Assembly: GCA_017983975.1 (NCBI GenBank)
Contig: JAGOAL010000019.1
Span: 1-36,517, forward strand
Reading direction: 5' to 3'
Source of the DNA: Flavobacterium sp.
GTDB lineage: Bacteria > Bacteroidota > Bacteroidia > Flavobacteriales > Flavobacteriaceae
Length of the DNA stretch: 36,517 nt
Below, piece by piece: positions 1 to 7,154 of the stretch (the first letter of the stretch is position 1; the number at the start of each line of letters is the position of its first letter). Position numbers and translations under genes: made by a program. The notes under the pieces were generated by a model. That model worked only from the letters and a program-made list of their open reading frames with translations, did no database searches and was not told the origin of the DNA.

Positions 1-234
1 GTATAAGGATAAAAACACACAAGCGAAATAAACAAAAATGTATAACCTACTTTGAGTCAAAGTTTTGCAAGAAGAAATATTTATCTTTACCAAGACTACA
101 AAAGTAGTTAAAATAACTGAAACTTTTCTGTTTTATATTTCTTTTCTCCATATATTCAATTGGTATATTTTAATTCAACAAACGTTAAACTTAGTACAAA
201 CAATAATTTAACTAGTATTTCCTGTCTTTTTTCG

Positions 235-242
235 TATTTTTG
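235..242 (+). promoter_or_regulatory. -7 promoter box upstream of idi
   Basis: TATTTTTG matches the Bacteroidota TAnnTTTG box. No clear TTG (-33) element lies 17-19 nt upstream. An in-frame TTG codon at 240 lies inside this box, so it cannot be the idi start; transcription would begin near 248, leaving a leader of about 12 nt before the ATG at 261. The 1-234 stretch holds no gene I can support. Confidence 0.5.
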
Positions 243-260
243 ACAAGCATTCAGTGTATT

Positions 261-788
261 ATGATAGAAGAACAAGTAATATTAGTAAACGAAAAAGATG
301 AGCCTATTGGGCTGATGAACAAAATGGAAGCGCATGAAAAAGCAGTTTTGCACAGAGCGTTTTCGGTCTTTGTTTTGAATGATAAAAATGAAGTGATGTT
401 GCAACAACGTGCGCATCATAAATATCATTCTCCTTTATTGTGGACCAATACCTGTTGTAGTCATCAAAGAGCGGGTGAAACAAATCTTCAAGCAGGAAAA
501 CGTCGGTTATATGAAGAAATGGGCTTTAATGCCGAATTAAAAGAACTTTTTCACTTTATTTACAAAGCTCCTTTTGATAATGGTTTAACGGAGCATGAGT
601 TAGATCATGTGATGATAGGTTATTCAAATGAAGTTCCAAGTATTAATCCAGACGAAGTGGAAAGTTGGAAATGGATGAAAATTGAAGATATTAAAGAAGA
701 TATGATTCAAAATCCAGCGCTTTATACCATTTGGTTTAAAATTATATTTGACGAGTTTTATCATTACATAGAAGATCACAAATTGTAA
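261..788 (+). CDS. idi: Isopentenyl-diphosphate delta-isomerase, type I
   Basis: Interconverts isopentenyl and dimethylallyl diphosphate in isoprenoid synthesis, in the cytoplasm. The 175-residue protein is a Nudix-fold type I enzyme. Visible residues match the E. coli enzyme: metal-binding histidines in AHEKAVLHRAF (H25, H31), the catalytic cysteine region TNTCCSH (C66 aligns with E. coli C67), the Nudix helix ending in RRLYEEMGF, and the acidic pair in TEHELDH (E111, E113). The ATG at 261 is preferred over an upstream in-frame TTG at 240, which lies inside the promoter box. It is the first gene of a probable operon with the pterin synthase (33-nt gap) and the peroxiredoxin (2-nt gap). A type I enzyme is usual in Bacteroidota that make isoprenoids by the mevalonate route, but no mevalonate gene is in the window. 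Confidence 0.93.
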   Translation: MIEEQVILVNEKDEPIGLMNKMEAHEKAVLHRAFSVFVLNDKNEVMLQQRAHHKYHSPLLWTNTCCSHQRAGETNLQAGKRRLYEEMGFNAELKELFHFIYKAPFDNGLTEHELDHVMIGYSNEVPSINPDEVESWKWMKIEDIKEDMIQNPALYTIWFKIIFDEFYHYIEDHKL

Positions 789-821
789 ACCCATAACCAC
801 CCATTACCTAAAACCCAAATT

Positions 822-1232
822 ATGCGAGTAACTGTTTCAAGAAAAGCCCATTTCAATGCTGCCCATCGATTATATCGAAAAGATTGGACTATGGAAAAAA
901 ATCAGGAGGTTTTTGGGAAATGCAATAATCCAAATTTTCATGGACATAATTATGATTTGACTGTATCAGTTACTGGAGAAGTAGATCAAGAAACTGGTTA
1001 TGTTATTGATACTAAAGTCTTGTCTGATTTAATAAAATTACATATTGAAGAAGCGTTTGATCACAAAAATTTGAATGAAGATGTTCCTGAATTTTTCGAT
1101 TTAAATCCTACTGCCGAGCATATCGCTTTTGTAATTTGGAATAAACTTCGAAATGTAATTGCGCTTGATAAAGAATTAGAAATTACGTTGTATGAAACGC
1201 CTAGAAACTTTGTTACATATAAAGGAAATTAA
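822..1232 (+). CDS. 6-pyruvoyl-tetrahydropterin synthase / QueD-superfamily protein
   Basis: COG0720 (PTPS/QueD) family, 136 residues, the usual length of one T-fold subunit. The zinc ligands are visible as H15 (AAHR) and H40/H42 (HGH), the catalytic cysteine is C34, the histidine partner lies in DHKNLN, and the pterin-anchoring glutamate is E125 in LYETPRNF. The cysteine-to-HGH spacing is CNNPNFHGH, five intervening residues. That is the layout of the biopterin-type enzyme (6-pyruvoyl-tetrahydropterin synthase), whereas the queuosine enzyme QueD typically has CxxxHGH. No queC, queE or queF lies nearby. Substrate is therefore open: dihydroneopterin triphosphate is certain for the family, but the product (6-pyruvoyl or 6-carboxy pterin) is inferred. 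Co-transcription with idi and the peroxiredoxin is likely. Confidence 0.88.
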   Translation: MRVTVSRKAHFNAAHRLYRKDWTMEKNQEVFGKCNNPNFHGHNYDLTVSVTGEVDQETGYVIDTKVLSDLIKLHIEEAFDHKNLNEDVPEFFDLNPTAEHIAFVIWNKLRNVIALDKELEITLYETPRNFVTYKGN

Positions 1233-1234
1233 TC

Positions 1235-1687
1235 ATGCCAATTCAAATAGGAGATTCTTTACCTAATTTTACAGCCTTCAAGCAAGACGGAACAACTTTT
1301 ACAAGCCAACACATTCAAAATAAGTCTGTTGTGATTTATTTTTATCCAAAAGATAATACACCGGGTTGTACTACACAAGCTTGTAGTTTTAGAGATGCCT
1401 ATCAAGATTTTCAAGATTTAGGTGCCGAAGTTATTGGTGTAAGCGGCGATTCAATTCGATCACATCAAGGTTTTCAACAAAAATATAAGTTACCGTTTGT
1501 TTTACTTTCGGATGAAAATAGAAAATTACGAAAATTATTTGGCGTTCCAACAGCGCTTTTTGGACTCATTCCGGGAAGAGTAACCTATGTTTTTAATGCT
1601 TCTGGTATATGCATCTATATTTTTGATAGTTTAAGCGCTAGAGATCACATTTCTAAAGCTTTAATTGCTCTTTCAGCAAAGAAATAA
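1235..1687 (+). CDS. bcp: Peroxiredoxin, BCP/PrxQ type
   Basis: Thiol peroxidase that reduces H2O2 and organic hydroperoxides in the cytoplasm. The 150-residue thioredoxin-fold protein has the BCP signature YPKDNTPGCTTQAC, with peroxidatic C45 and a second cysteine C50 in the position used as resolving cysteine by atypical 2-Cys PrxQ enzymes. The conserved arginine lies in LIPGRVTYVF. The start codon lies 2 nt after the stop of the pterin synthase, so the two are almost certainly translated from one message. The pairing with an oxidation-sensitive pterin enzyme may be protective, but that is inference. Confidence 0.92.
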   Translation: MPIQIGDSLPNFTAFKQDGTTFTSQHIQNKSVVIYFYPKDNTPGCTTQACSFRDAYQDFQDLGAEVIGVSGDSIRSHQGFQQKYKLPFVLLSDENRKLRKLFGVPTALFGLIPGRVTYVFNASGICIYIFDSLSARDHISKALIALSAKK

Positions 1688-1724
1688 AGAAGTTAAACTT
1701 ATTATGTAAGGCTATTTTTGCTAT

Positions 1725-1732
1725 TATTTTTG
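1725..1732 (+). promoter_or_regulatory. -7 promoter box upstream of manA
   Basis: TATTTTTG matches TAnnTTTG; a second identical octamer sits at 1713-1720. No convincing TTG is seen at -33. Transcription from the 3' box would start near 1738, the position of the first in-frame ATG, which supports the downstream ATG at 1759 as the manA start. Confidence 0.45.
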
Positions 1733-1758
1733 CATCTTTGCATTCAATTCAATTGATT

Positions 1759-2718
1759 ATGAAGCTTTATCCGTTAACATTTTCACCAATTTTAAAAGAC
1801 CGTATTTGGGGCGGAACCAAATTAAAAACCTATTTACATAAAAATAGTGATTCGCAAACAACAGGCGAAAGTTGGGAAATATCAACAGTTCCTGGCGATA
1901 TAAGTGTCGTGAATTCAGGATTATTGAAAGGTAAAAACATCAATGAAATTATAGAATTGTATCCCGAAGAAATTCTAGGAAAATCGGTAATTACTCAATT
2001 TGGGAAACAGTTTCCATTATTATTCAAATTTATTGATGCTAAAGAAGATTTATCAATTCAATTGCATCCAAACGATGAATTAGCAAAAGAACGACATAAC
2101 TCTTTTGGTAAAACTGAAATGTGGTATGTAATGCAAGCAGATGCTGAGGCTCGATTGGTTGTTGGGTTTAAAAAGAATTCGAACCAGAATGAATACCTAG
2201 AAGCTTTAGAAAATAAAAATTTAGTTTCTTTACTAAATGAATATCCTGTAAAACAAGACGATGTTTTTTTTCTTGAAACCGGTACTATTCACGCCATTGG
2301 AGCAGGTGTTGTGGTAGCTGAAATTCAACAAACTAGCGATATTACCTATCGAATTTATGATTGGGATAGAGTAGATGGCAATGGAATAGGAAGAGAATTA
2401 CATACTGAATTAGCTTTAGACGCAATCAATTTCAATACTACCAATGCTAAAATAGACTATTCTGAAGTGCCTAATGAATCTTCGCAAGTAGTCAATTGTC
2501 CTTATTTTGTTACCAACATCATTGCATTGCATAATTATTATAGTTGGAAAAAGACAAAAGAATCCTTTACGGTTTTTATGTGTACGAATGGCCAATTTGA
2601 AGTAATTATTAATGGCGAAATTATGCAATATCAAATGGGAGATACCATTTTAATACCCGCAATTATTGATTCTTTTACTCTTAAAGGAAAAGCCACGCTA
2701 TTAGAAATTTCGATATAA
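1759..2718 (+). CDS. manA: Mannose-6-phosphate isomerase, class I
   Basis: Interconverts mannose 6-phosphate and fructose 6-phosphate, linking glycolysis to GDP-mannose and surface polysaccharide synthesis. The 319-residue, zinc-dependent cupin enzyme is of the short, Bacillus-like class I form. Zinc ligands are seen in IQLHPND (H103), KTEMWYV (E120) and GTIHAIG (H178), and the substrate-binding arginine in TYRIYDWDR. The N-terminus MKLYPLTFSPILKDRIWGG is the typical start of this family. An ATG seven codons upstream (1738) is less likely because it coincides with the predicted transcription start. It lies 71 nt after the peroxiredoxin gene and has its own promoter box, so it is probably a separate unit. 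Confidence 0.92.
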   Translation: MKLYPLTFSPILKDRIWGGTKLKTYLHKNSDSQTTGESWEISTVPGDISVVNSGLLKGKNINEIIELYPEEILGKSVITQFGKQFPLLFKFIDAKEDLSIQLHPNDELAKERHNSFGKTEMWYVMQADAEARLVVGFKKNSNQNEYLEALENKNLVSLLNEYPVKQDDVFFLETGTIHAIGAGVVVAEIQQTSDITYRIYDWDRVDGNGIGRELHTELALDAINFNTTNAKIDYSEVPNESSQVVNCPYFVTNIIALHNYYSWKKTKESFTVFMCTNGQFEVIINGEIMQYQMGDTILIPAIIDSFTLKGKATLLEISI

Positions 2719-2722
2719 TGTA

Positions 2723-2751
2723 TTGAGAACAAAATATATTATGTAATTTTG
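2723..2751 (+). promoter_or_regulatory. Sigma-A-type promoter for the 89-residue protein gene
   Basis: TTG at 2723-2725 and TAATTTTG at 2744-2751 are separated by 18 nt, matching the Bacteroidota TTG-N(17-19)-TAnnTTTG promoter. It lies in the 57-nt gap after manA and gives a leader of roughly 20 nt. Confidence 0.65.
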
Positions 2752-2775
2752 CATCAAATTTAAAATAAATAAAAA

Positions 2776-3045
2776 ATGGCAAGCGTTAAAAACTTGAAAA
2801 AAGAAATCAACTACGTTTTAGGTGATATTGTAAATATCGTTTACGTATGGGAAATGACTACAGTAGGAAAACCAACTGAAGCATCAGATAAATTAGTTGA
2901 TGAAATTTACGAAACTTTTGATTCTTTAATGACAAAAGCAAATCAAAAAGATGTAGAAAACAAAAAAGCGCATTTTAAACAAATTCGTAAAGATTACGAA
3001 GCAGCTGCTAATCAATTTGTTGCAAAAATAAACGGATTAAACTAA
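2776..3045 (+). CDS. Conserved small charged protein of unknown function
   Basis: An 89-residue, highly charged, probably helical protein (MASVKNLKKEINYVLGDIV...). I recognise it as a type commonly seen in Flavobacteriaceae but know of no assigned function. It has no signal peptide, no cysteine and no membrane segment; Lys/Glu-rich helices with a hydrophobic periodicity suggest a small helical bundle. It has its own well-formed promoter and an A-rich upstream region, suggesting solid expression as a single gene. A tRNA gene follows 75 nt downstream with its own promoter. A nucleoid or ribosome-associated role is conceivable, but nothing in the sequence proves it. Confidence 0.8.
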   Translation: MASVKNLKKEINYVLGDIVNIVYVWEMTTVGKPTEASDKLVDEIYETFDSLMTKANQKDVENKKAHFKQIRKDYEAAANQFVAKINGLN

Positions 3046-3075
3046 AAAAAATGCAATAAAAAGTGCCGATTTTTT

Positions 3076-3105
3076 TTGGAATTTTAAATTTCAGAATTAT
3101 ATTTG
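3076..3105 (+). promoter_or_regulatory. Promoter of tRNA-Thr
   Basis: TTG at 3076-3078 and TATATTTG at 3098-3105 are separated by 19 nt. The start of transcription would fall near 3111, about 10 nt before the mature tRNA 5' end. Confidence 0.65.
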
Positions 3106-3120
3106 CACCGCATTAGAGTT

Positions 3121-3194
3121 GCCGGTGTAGCTCAGCTGGCTAGAGCAGCTGATTTGTAATCAGCAGGTCGTGGGTTCGAGTCCCTCCATCGGCT
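3121..3194 (+). tRNA. tRNA-Thr(UGU)
   Basis: A 74-nt cloverleaf. The acceptor arms GCCGGTG and CATCGGC pair over seven bases with one G-U. The D arm contains AGCTCAGCTGGCTAGAGC. The anticodon stem GCTGA/TCAGC encloses the loop TTTGTAA with anticodon TGT. The T arm contains GGGTTCGAGTCCC. The discriminator base is U at 3194 and CCA is not encoded, as usual in Bacteroidota. A hairpin terminator follows 13 nt downstream, so it is transcribed alone. Confidence 0.96.
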
Positions 3195-3207
3195 CTAAAG
3201 AAAAAAA

Positions 3208-3231
3208 CCATCACATTGTGATGGTTTTTTT
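3208..3231 (+). terminator. Intrinsic terminator after tRNA-Thr
   Basis: The stem CCATCAC/GTGATGG with loop ATT is flanked by A- and T-runs, giving an extended A/U stem and a U tract. It could also serve the convergent DUF4369 gene in the opposite direction. Confidence 0.85.
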
Positions 3232-3253
3232 TGTTTTATAACTTGATATAAAT

Positions 3254-3976
3254 TTATTTCTTTTCAGTAGCCTTTCTTTCTTTAATATATTGGGTAAGCA
3301 TTTTCCCATATTTTGATTGTGCTACTTTTGGTTTCATGCTTTTTTGAATCGTATCTAAATAAGGAATGGTAATATCGGCAATTTCAGAAAGTGCTAAATA
3401 AGGTGCTATTTCATATTCACCATGGGTCACGGCATAATTTGCTGTGTATCGATATTTTCTAATCATCAATTTTTGATAGGCCGCTTCAATACTATCTGCT
3501 GTTTTTCGATTTGGTTTTATATCGTTTTTTAAACGCTTTTCAATCAGGTTTAAATTTTCTTCATTAAATCGGCTATTAATTTTATTAAAATCAACCATTA
3601 AATCTTGGTTTTTAGAACCTTTTATTTTGGCATCAGCAAAAAAGTGTTTAAGTGTAGTTTCAATAGAAATTGTTCCAGGTTCTGCAAAAAACGGTAAACT
3701 GTCATCTACTGAATTGGTTTGTCCTCTATCTAAAAATAAATATAGCATTTCAGGGCTATCTAGTTTTATATGGCTCTCAAAATGAGAGTCTCCCTTTATT
3801 TGAATACTGTCTAATATTACTAATGTAGAATCTTGTATTTTTTGGATGTACAATTTACCTTGACCAAGTCCTTCAATGTTTCCAGTAATATGAACGTTTG
3901 CGCCATCAACACTTTCTTTTTTTTCACAAGAAATAAAGGTAATCATAGCTAAAGTGGCGAATATTATTTTTTTCAT
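3254..3976 (-). CDS. DUF4369-domain lipoprotein
   Basis: A 240-residue lipoprotein: a short hydrophobic signal ending in a lipobox-like TFISC (C17), then the DUF4369 beta domain at about residues 28-130 (VHITGNIEGLGQGKLYIQKI...) and a helical C-terminal half. In Bacteroidota, DUF4369 is usually the N-terminal part of thiol-disulfide (TlpA-like) lipoproteins; this protein ends before any thioredoxin domain and has no CxxC motif. Its action, probably at the periplasmic face of a membrane, is unknown. It lies downstream of the M61 peptidase on the same strand, but a terminator hairpin (4012-4046) separates them, so it is likely transcribed separately. Confidence 0.82.
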   Translation of the reverse strand: MKKIIFATLAMITFISCEKKESVDGANVHITGNIEGLGQGKLYIQKIQDSTLVILDSIQIKGDSHFESHIKLDSPEMLYLFLDRGQTNSVDDSLPFFAEPGTISIETTLKHFFADAKIKGSKNQDLMVDFNKINSRFNEENLNLIEKRLKNDIKPNRKTADSIEAAYQKLMIRKYRYTANYAVTHGEYEIAPYLALSEIADITIPYLDTIQKSMKPKVAQSKYGKMLTQYIKERKATEKK

Positions 3977-4011
3977 TTGTGTTTTTTTAATTTATGATCG
4001 CAAAGTAAATA

Positions 4012-4046
4012 AAAAATCCTCAAAATACCTTGTACTTTGAGGATTC
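4012..4046 (-). terminator. Terminator of the M61 peptidase gene
   Basis: On the minus strand, AATCCTCAAA and TTTGAGGATT form a 10-bp stem with an 11-nt loop, followed by a run of six T. It lies 28 nt downstream of the M61 peptidase stop. Confidence 0.8.
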
Positions 4047-4073
4047 AATTTGAATTTTAAGGTTTTAAATATA

Positions 4074-5936
4074 TTACCCTTTTAACCAAGCTTCTCTTAC
4101 TGCTTTTTTACTATCATCTGTTGCTTGGTAGCCTTCTTGCTTTTCTTTTGGCATTATAATTTTTCCTGAAATCGTTTGGTCTTTTCCATCGCGATTGATT
4201 TTTACCGAAATAGTTTCGCCATCTTTCCAGTCCATACTTGCCATAATTAGATCGTAAATATTATCTAAATTATAAGTTTTATCGTTAATTGCAAGTAACT
4301 TGTCGTTGTTCTTAATGCCTAAAGTTGTGAAGAAAACATTCAATTCTATTTCAGGTAAAATCATTATCTCTTTAGTAGTAGGATCAACTGTAATATACGG
4401 TTGCGATTGATTTTTCAAAAACGGATTTCCTGCTACTTCCATAGTTGCTTCGGTAACACCCATTTTTGCAAAGAATTGCTCATAAGGAATTGGGGTTTCA
4501 CCAGCCACATAAGTAGTAAAAAATTCACCAACAGCAGGGTAGGTTAATTGTGTAATTTTAGCAAATAATTCTTCATCTTTAAATGCTTTTTTGGTTCCGT
4601 ATTCTGTTGCTAAATCTTGCATTAAGTTTAAAATTCCTTTTTTACCATTACTATTTTCACGAATTAAAATATCTACACACATAGCAATTAACGCTCCCTT
4701 TTGGTACACATTTACATATTGATCTTTGTACGGTGCATTTAAAACGTTTTTACTCATTTTAGTAAAACTCATGTTGTCATTCATTTGTCTAGATTGAGCG
4801 ATTTTACCTGCCATTCTTTCAAAAAATGCTTTTTCATCTATTAAACCTTGATTCACTTGGAATAAATTAGCGAAATATTCGGTTACTCCTTCATACATCC
4901 ATAAATGTTCAGACATTTGCGGATTGTTGAAATCAAAATACTGAATTTCGTTAGAATGAACTGTTAAAGGAGTTACAATATGAAAAAATTCATGTGAAAC
5001 TACATCTTTTAATTGCTCTTGTAGCATTTCTAATCCCATCATTTCTGGCATTACAACTGTTGTTGAAGTTGGGTGTTCTAATGCGCCAAATCCCTTTGCA
5101 TCTTGTGCTGCCATATCTGATAAATACAGTAAAATAGCATATTTCTTTGTAGAATTGATTGGGCCTAAAAAGCGTTTTTGGGCTTTCATCATGTTTTCCA
5201 TATTAGGCGTAATTTGTTTGGCCGTATATTTTCCTGTTGGCGAATAAACACTAATAATGATTTCCATACCGTCTACCATGAACGAGGTAAAATCGGGTTT
5301 AGAATACATGATTGGCATTTCAACCAAATTAGCATATTTCGGCATTTCAAAAACATCTGAAGTTGTGCTAGCATCTGCATCTGTCATCGCAGAAACACCT
5401 AACAAGGTTTCAGGATGAAGTACCGTAAGTTTATAAGGTGTTTCTTCTTTTCCTTTAAAATAACCAATAAAACCGTGAGTGTTTAACATGAAATTCACAC
5501 CCGCATTGATGTTTGTTCCAGCAGGCGAAAATACATCATCACCTTCTCCAAAACCGCCACCGCTCTCAGTATCATAAGTGTCATTCACTAAATAAGTAAC
5601 TTTTGCAAGTTTTTTAGCATTTGAAATTTCATATGTATTTTCGTCTGTTTTTGCAATTGGTAACGCCTTACCTTTAGCATCAAAAGCTTTAACATTTTCT
5701 ACATATCGACCATAATCATCTTCAGAATAGGTTCCAGGCACTGTTTTAGGAATGTGAAAAGTTGCTGTTTCAGTAGTAAAAGTTGGAGCAAATAAGCTAA
5801 CCATTACTTTGTCATCTACTACATTTACTAAATCAATGGTAACAGCTACTTCGTTTTTTGCTGACTTACTTTTTTGTGCAAAAGCACCATTCCAAAGAAA
5901 AATCACTAAGGCTAGTGAAAGAATTATTTTTTTCAT
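4074..5936 (-). CDS. M61-family metallopeptidase with C-terminal PDZ domain
   Basis: A secreted zinc aminopeptidase-like protein of the M61 (glycyl aminopeptidase) family, 620 residues from the chosen ATG. A signal peptide (MKKIILSLALVIFLW...AFAQ) is followed by the N-terminal beta domain, the HEFFH zinc motif at about residues 315-319, and the helix YEGVTEYF, whose EG glutamate (about 349) should be the third ligand. A PDZ-like domain lies near residues 515-595 and contains LGIKNNDKLLAINDK. An in-frame ATG seven codons upstream (5957) would add residues before the signal peptide and is less likely. It probably acts in the periplasm or at the cell surface on peptides; the substrate is unknown. 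It forms its own transcription unit. Confidence 0.9.
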   Translation of the reverse strand: MKKIILSLALVIFLWNGAFAQKSKSAKNEVAVTIDLVNVVDDKVMVSLFAPTFTTETATFHIPKTVPGTYSEDDYGRYVENVKAFDAKGKALPIAKTDENTYEISNAKKLAKVTYLVNDTYDTESGGGFGEGDDVFSPAGTNINAGVNFMLNTHGFIGYFKGKEETPYKLTVLHPETLLGVSAMTDADASTTSDVFEMPKYANLVEMPIMYSKPDFTSFMVDGMEIIISVYSPTGKYTAKQITPNMENMMKAQKRFLGPINSTKKYAILLYLSDMAAQDAKGFGALEHPTSTTVVMPEMMGLEMLQEQLKDVVSHEFFHIVTPLTVHSNEIQYFDFNNPQMSEHLWMYEGVTEYFANLFQVNQGLIDEKAFFERMAGKIAQSRQMNDNMSFTKMSKNVLNAPYKDQYVNVYQKGALIAMCVDILIRENSNGKKGILNLMQDLATEYGTKKAFKDEELFAKITQLTYPAVGEFFTTYVAGETPIPYEQFFAKMGVTEATMEVAGNPFLKNQSQPYITVDPTTKEIMILPEIELNVFFTTLGIKNNDKLLAINDKTYNLDNIYDLIMASMDWKDGETISVKINRDGKDQTISGKIIMPKEKQEGYQATDDSKKAVREAWLKG

Positions 5937-6055
5937 TTTATACATAATTTTAAACATAAGTAGATAAAATGTATAAATTGTTACAATTAACGTTTCGAAA
6001 TTTTATTTCTTCTAAATTATTTAATTGCTAAGTTTATTTTTTTTATAAAATAAAA

Positions 6056-6076
6056 AACTCCTGCAGAGCAAGAGTT
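6056..6076 (-). terminator. Terminator of the DUF2805 gene
   Basis: On the minus strand the RNA would form a 9-bp stem AACUCUUGC/GCAGGAGUU (one U-G pair) with loop UCU, followed by a U-rich tract. It lies just after the DUF2805 stop. Confidence 0.8.
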
Positions 6077-6082
6077 AAATTT

Positions 6083-6364
6083 TTAATCGAATTTATTTTT
6101 GAAGTAATATTTACTGTCTAAATCATCGTCTTCTAATTCGTTATATTTTATAGGTTTTGGTTTTGGTTTGTTTGCAGTTACTTTCTTCTTCCAAAGCTCA
6201 AAATTATCTTTAGATAATCGTTTTCGCATTAGTTCAGTAACTTCATTTTCAGTTACACCAAATTCAACTTTCAATACTTCAAAAGGTTTTTTTTCCTCTT
6301 GCGCCATAGCAACTACTCTGTCTAGAGTTTCGTTGCCAAATTCTGAAATTTTCTTCTTTTTCAT
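6083..6364 (-). CDS. DUF2805 / TIGR03643-family small protein
   Basis: A 93-residue basic protein. The core at about residues 11-62 (ETLDRVVAMAQEEKKPFEVLKVEFGVTENEVTELM... and FELWKKKV) matches my recollection of the TIGR03643/DUF2805 family, which has a helix-turn-helix-like pattern and ends in an LW(R/K)(R/K)(K/R)V segment. The C-terminus has a K/P repeat (KPKPKPIK) and an acidic patch. The family has no proven function; nucleic-acid binding is plausible. The start MKKKK is preferred over an ATG four codons upstream because basic residues begin there in relatives. It has its own terminator. Confidence 0.8.
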   Translation of the reverse strand: MKKKKISEFGNETLDRVVAMAQEEKKPFEVLKVEFGVTENEVTELMRKRLSKDNFELWKKKVTANKPKPKPIKYNELEDDDLDSKYYFKNKFD

Positions 6365-6523
6365 TTGTTTAAACAAAATTTTCCTTCAAGGAATTCTATT
6401 TCAATCTAGTTTGATGGTTAATACCTCAATATTAGTAAAAAAATAAATTCAAAATGCGGATGATTTGTTTTTTTAGGATTTTTTAAAAAAGTAGATTGTG
6501 ATAGGTTTATTTTTGAAAAAAAA

Positions 6524-7126
6524 TCATAAAATGGTCCTGAAAGTTAAATTTATTCTTTGTTTTTTAGATGAACTTGCTTTTGGAATTTGATGCTTATAGT
6601 GAATTTGACTGCCTTCTTTCATCAGTAATAAACTACCGTGGTTTAAATTCAAGTTTAATTTAATATTTTGTTGTGTGATATGTTTTAATTGAAATTTTCG
6701 TACTTCGCCAAAGCTAACCGAAGCAATAATTGGATCTCTACCCAATTCTCGTTCGTTATCGGCATGCCACCCATTACTGTCTTTTTCATCGCGATATAAA
6801 TTAGCTAATACAGTTGTAAAATGATGATCGCTAACTTTTTCAATTTCATTTTTAACATGCATTAAAGTAGTATTCCATCGCTGAGGTTGCATGGTTATTC
6901 CTGAGTAGGAGTATGGTTTTCCTTCGTTTCCAAATAAACAAGTGAATCTGGGTTGTAGAATTTTTTTCCCAAAGATTGTAATTTCATCATGCTGCCAAGG
7001 CGTCTCGTTCAGTAATTTTTCAAACAAAACATCTGCTTCTTCAGTAGAAAAGAAATTAGGATAAAACTCGAAAACAGCATCGGGTAATGGAAGTATAATT
7101 TTTTCTTTTGGAAATAAATCTAGCAT
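6524..7126 (-). CDS. AlkB-like 2-oxoglutarate/Fe(II)-dependent dioxygenase
   Basis: Oxidative demethylase of the AlkB superfamily (2OG-Fe(II) oxygenase), probably repairing 1-methyladenine and 3-methylcytosine in DNA. The 200-residue protein has the iron ligands H121 and D123 in GWHADNE and H179 in HYKHQIPK, and the 2-oxoglutarate-binding RINLTFR at 191-197. These resemble the ALKBH2/3 type more than E. coli AlkB itself. An in-frame ATG four codons upstream (7138) is possible; MLDLFPKEK fits the family better. The gene follows the EamA transporter by 28 nt (16 if the upstream ATG is used) and is probably in the same message. No Ada-like regulator is nearby. Confidence 0.9.
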   Translation of the reverse strand: MLDLFPKEKIILPLPDAVFEFYPNFFSTEEADVLFEKLLNETPWQHDEITIFGKKILQPRFTCLFGNEGKPYSYSGITMQPQRWNTTLMHVKNEIEKVSDHHFTTVLANLYRDEKDSNGWHADNERELGRDPIIASVSFGEVRKFQLKHITQQNIKLNLNLNHGSLLLMKEGSQIHYKHQIPKASSSKKQRINLTFRTIL

Positions 7127-7154
7127 AATTGAAATCAAGTTTTGTAGTGCTAAT

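Noticed and set aside
30-60. Possible divergent promoter toward a gene left of the window
   Set aside because: A TTGACTC and a TA...TTTTTG appear on the minus strand, but the spacing between them (about 13 nt) does not fit and no coding start is visible.
240-260. TTG start for idi giving a longer protein
   Set aside because: The TTG is part of the promoter box and the added residues match nothing in the family; ATG at 261 begins the conserved region.
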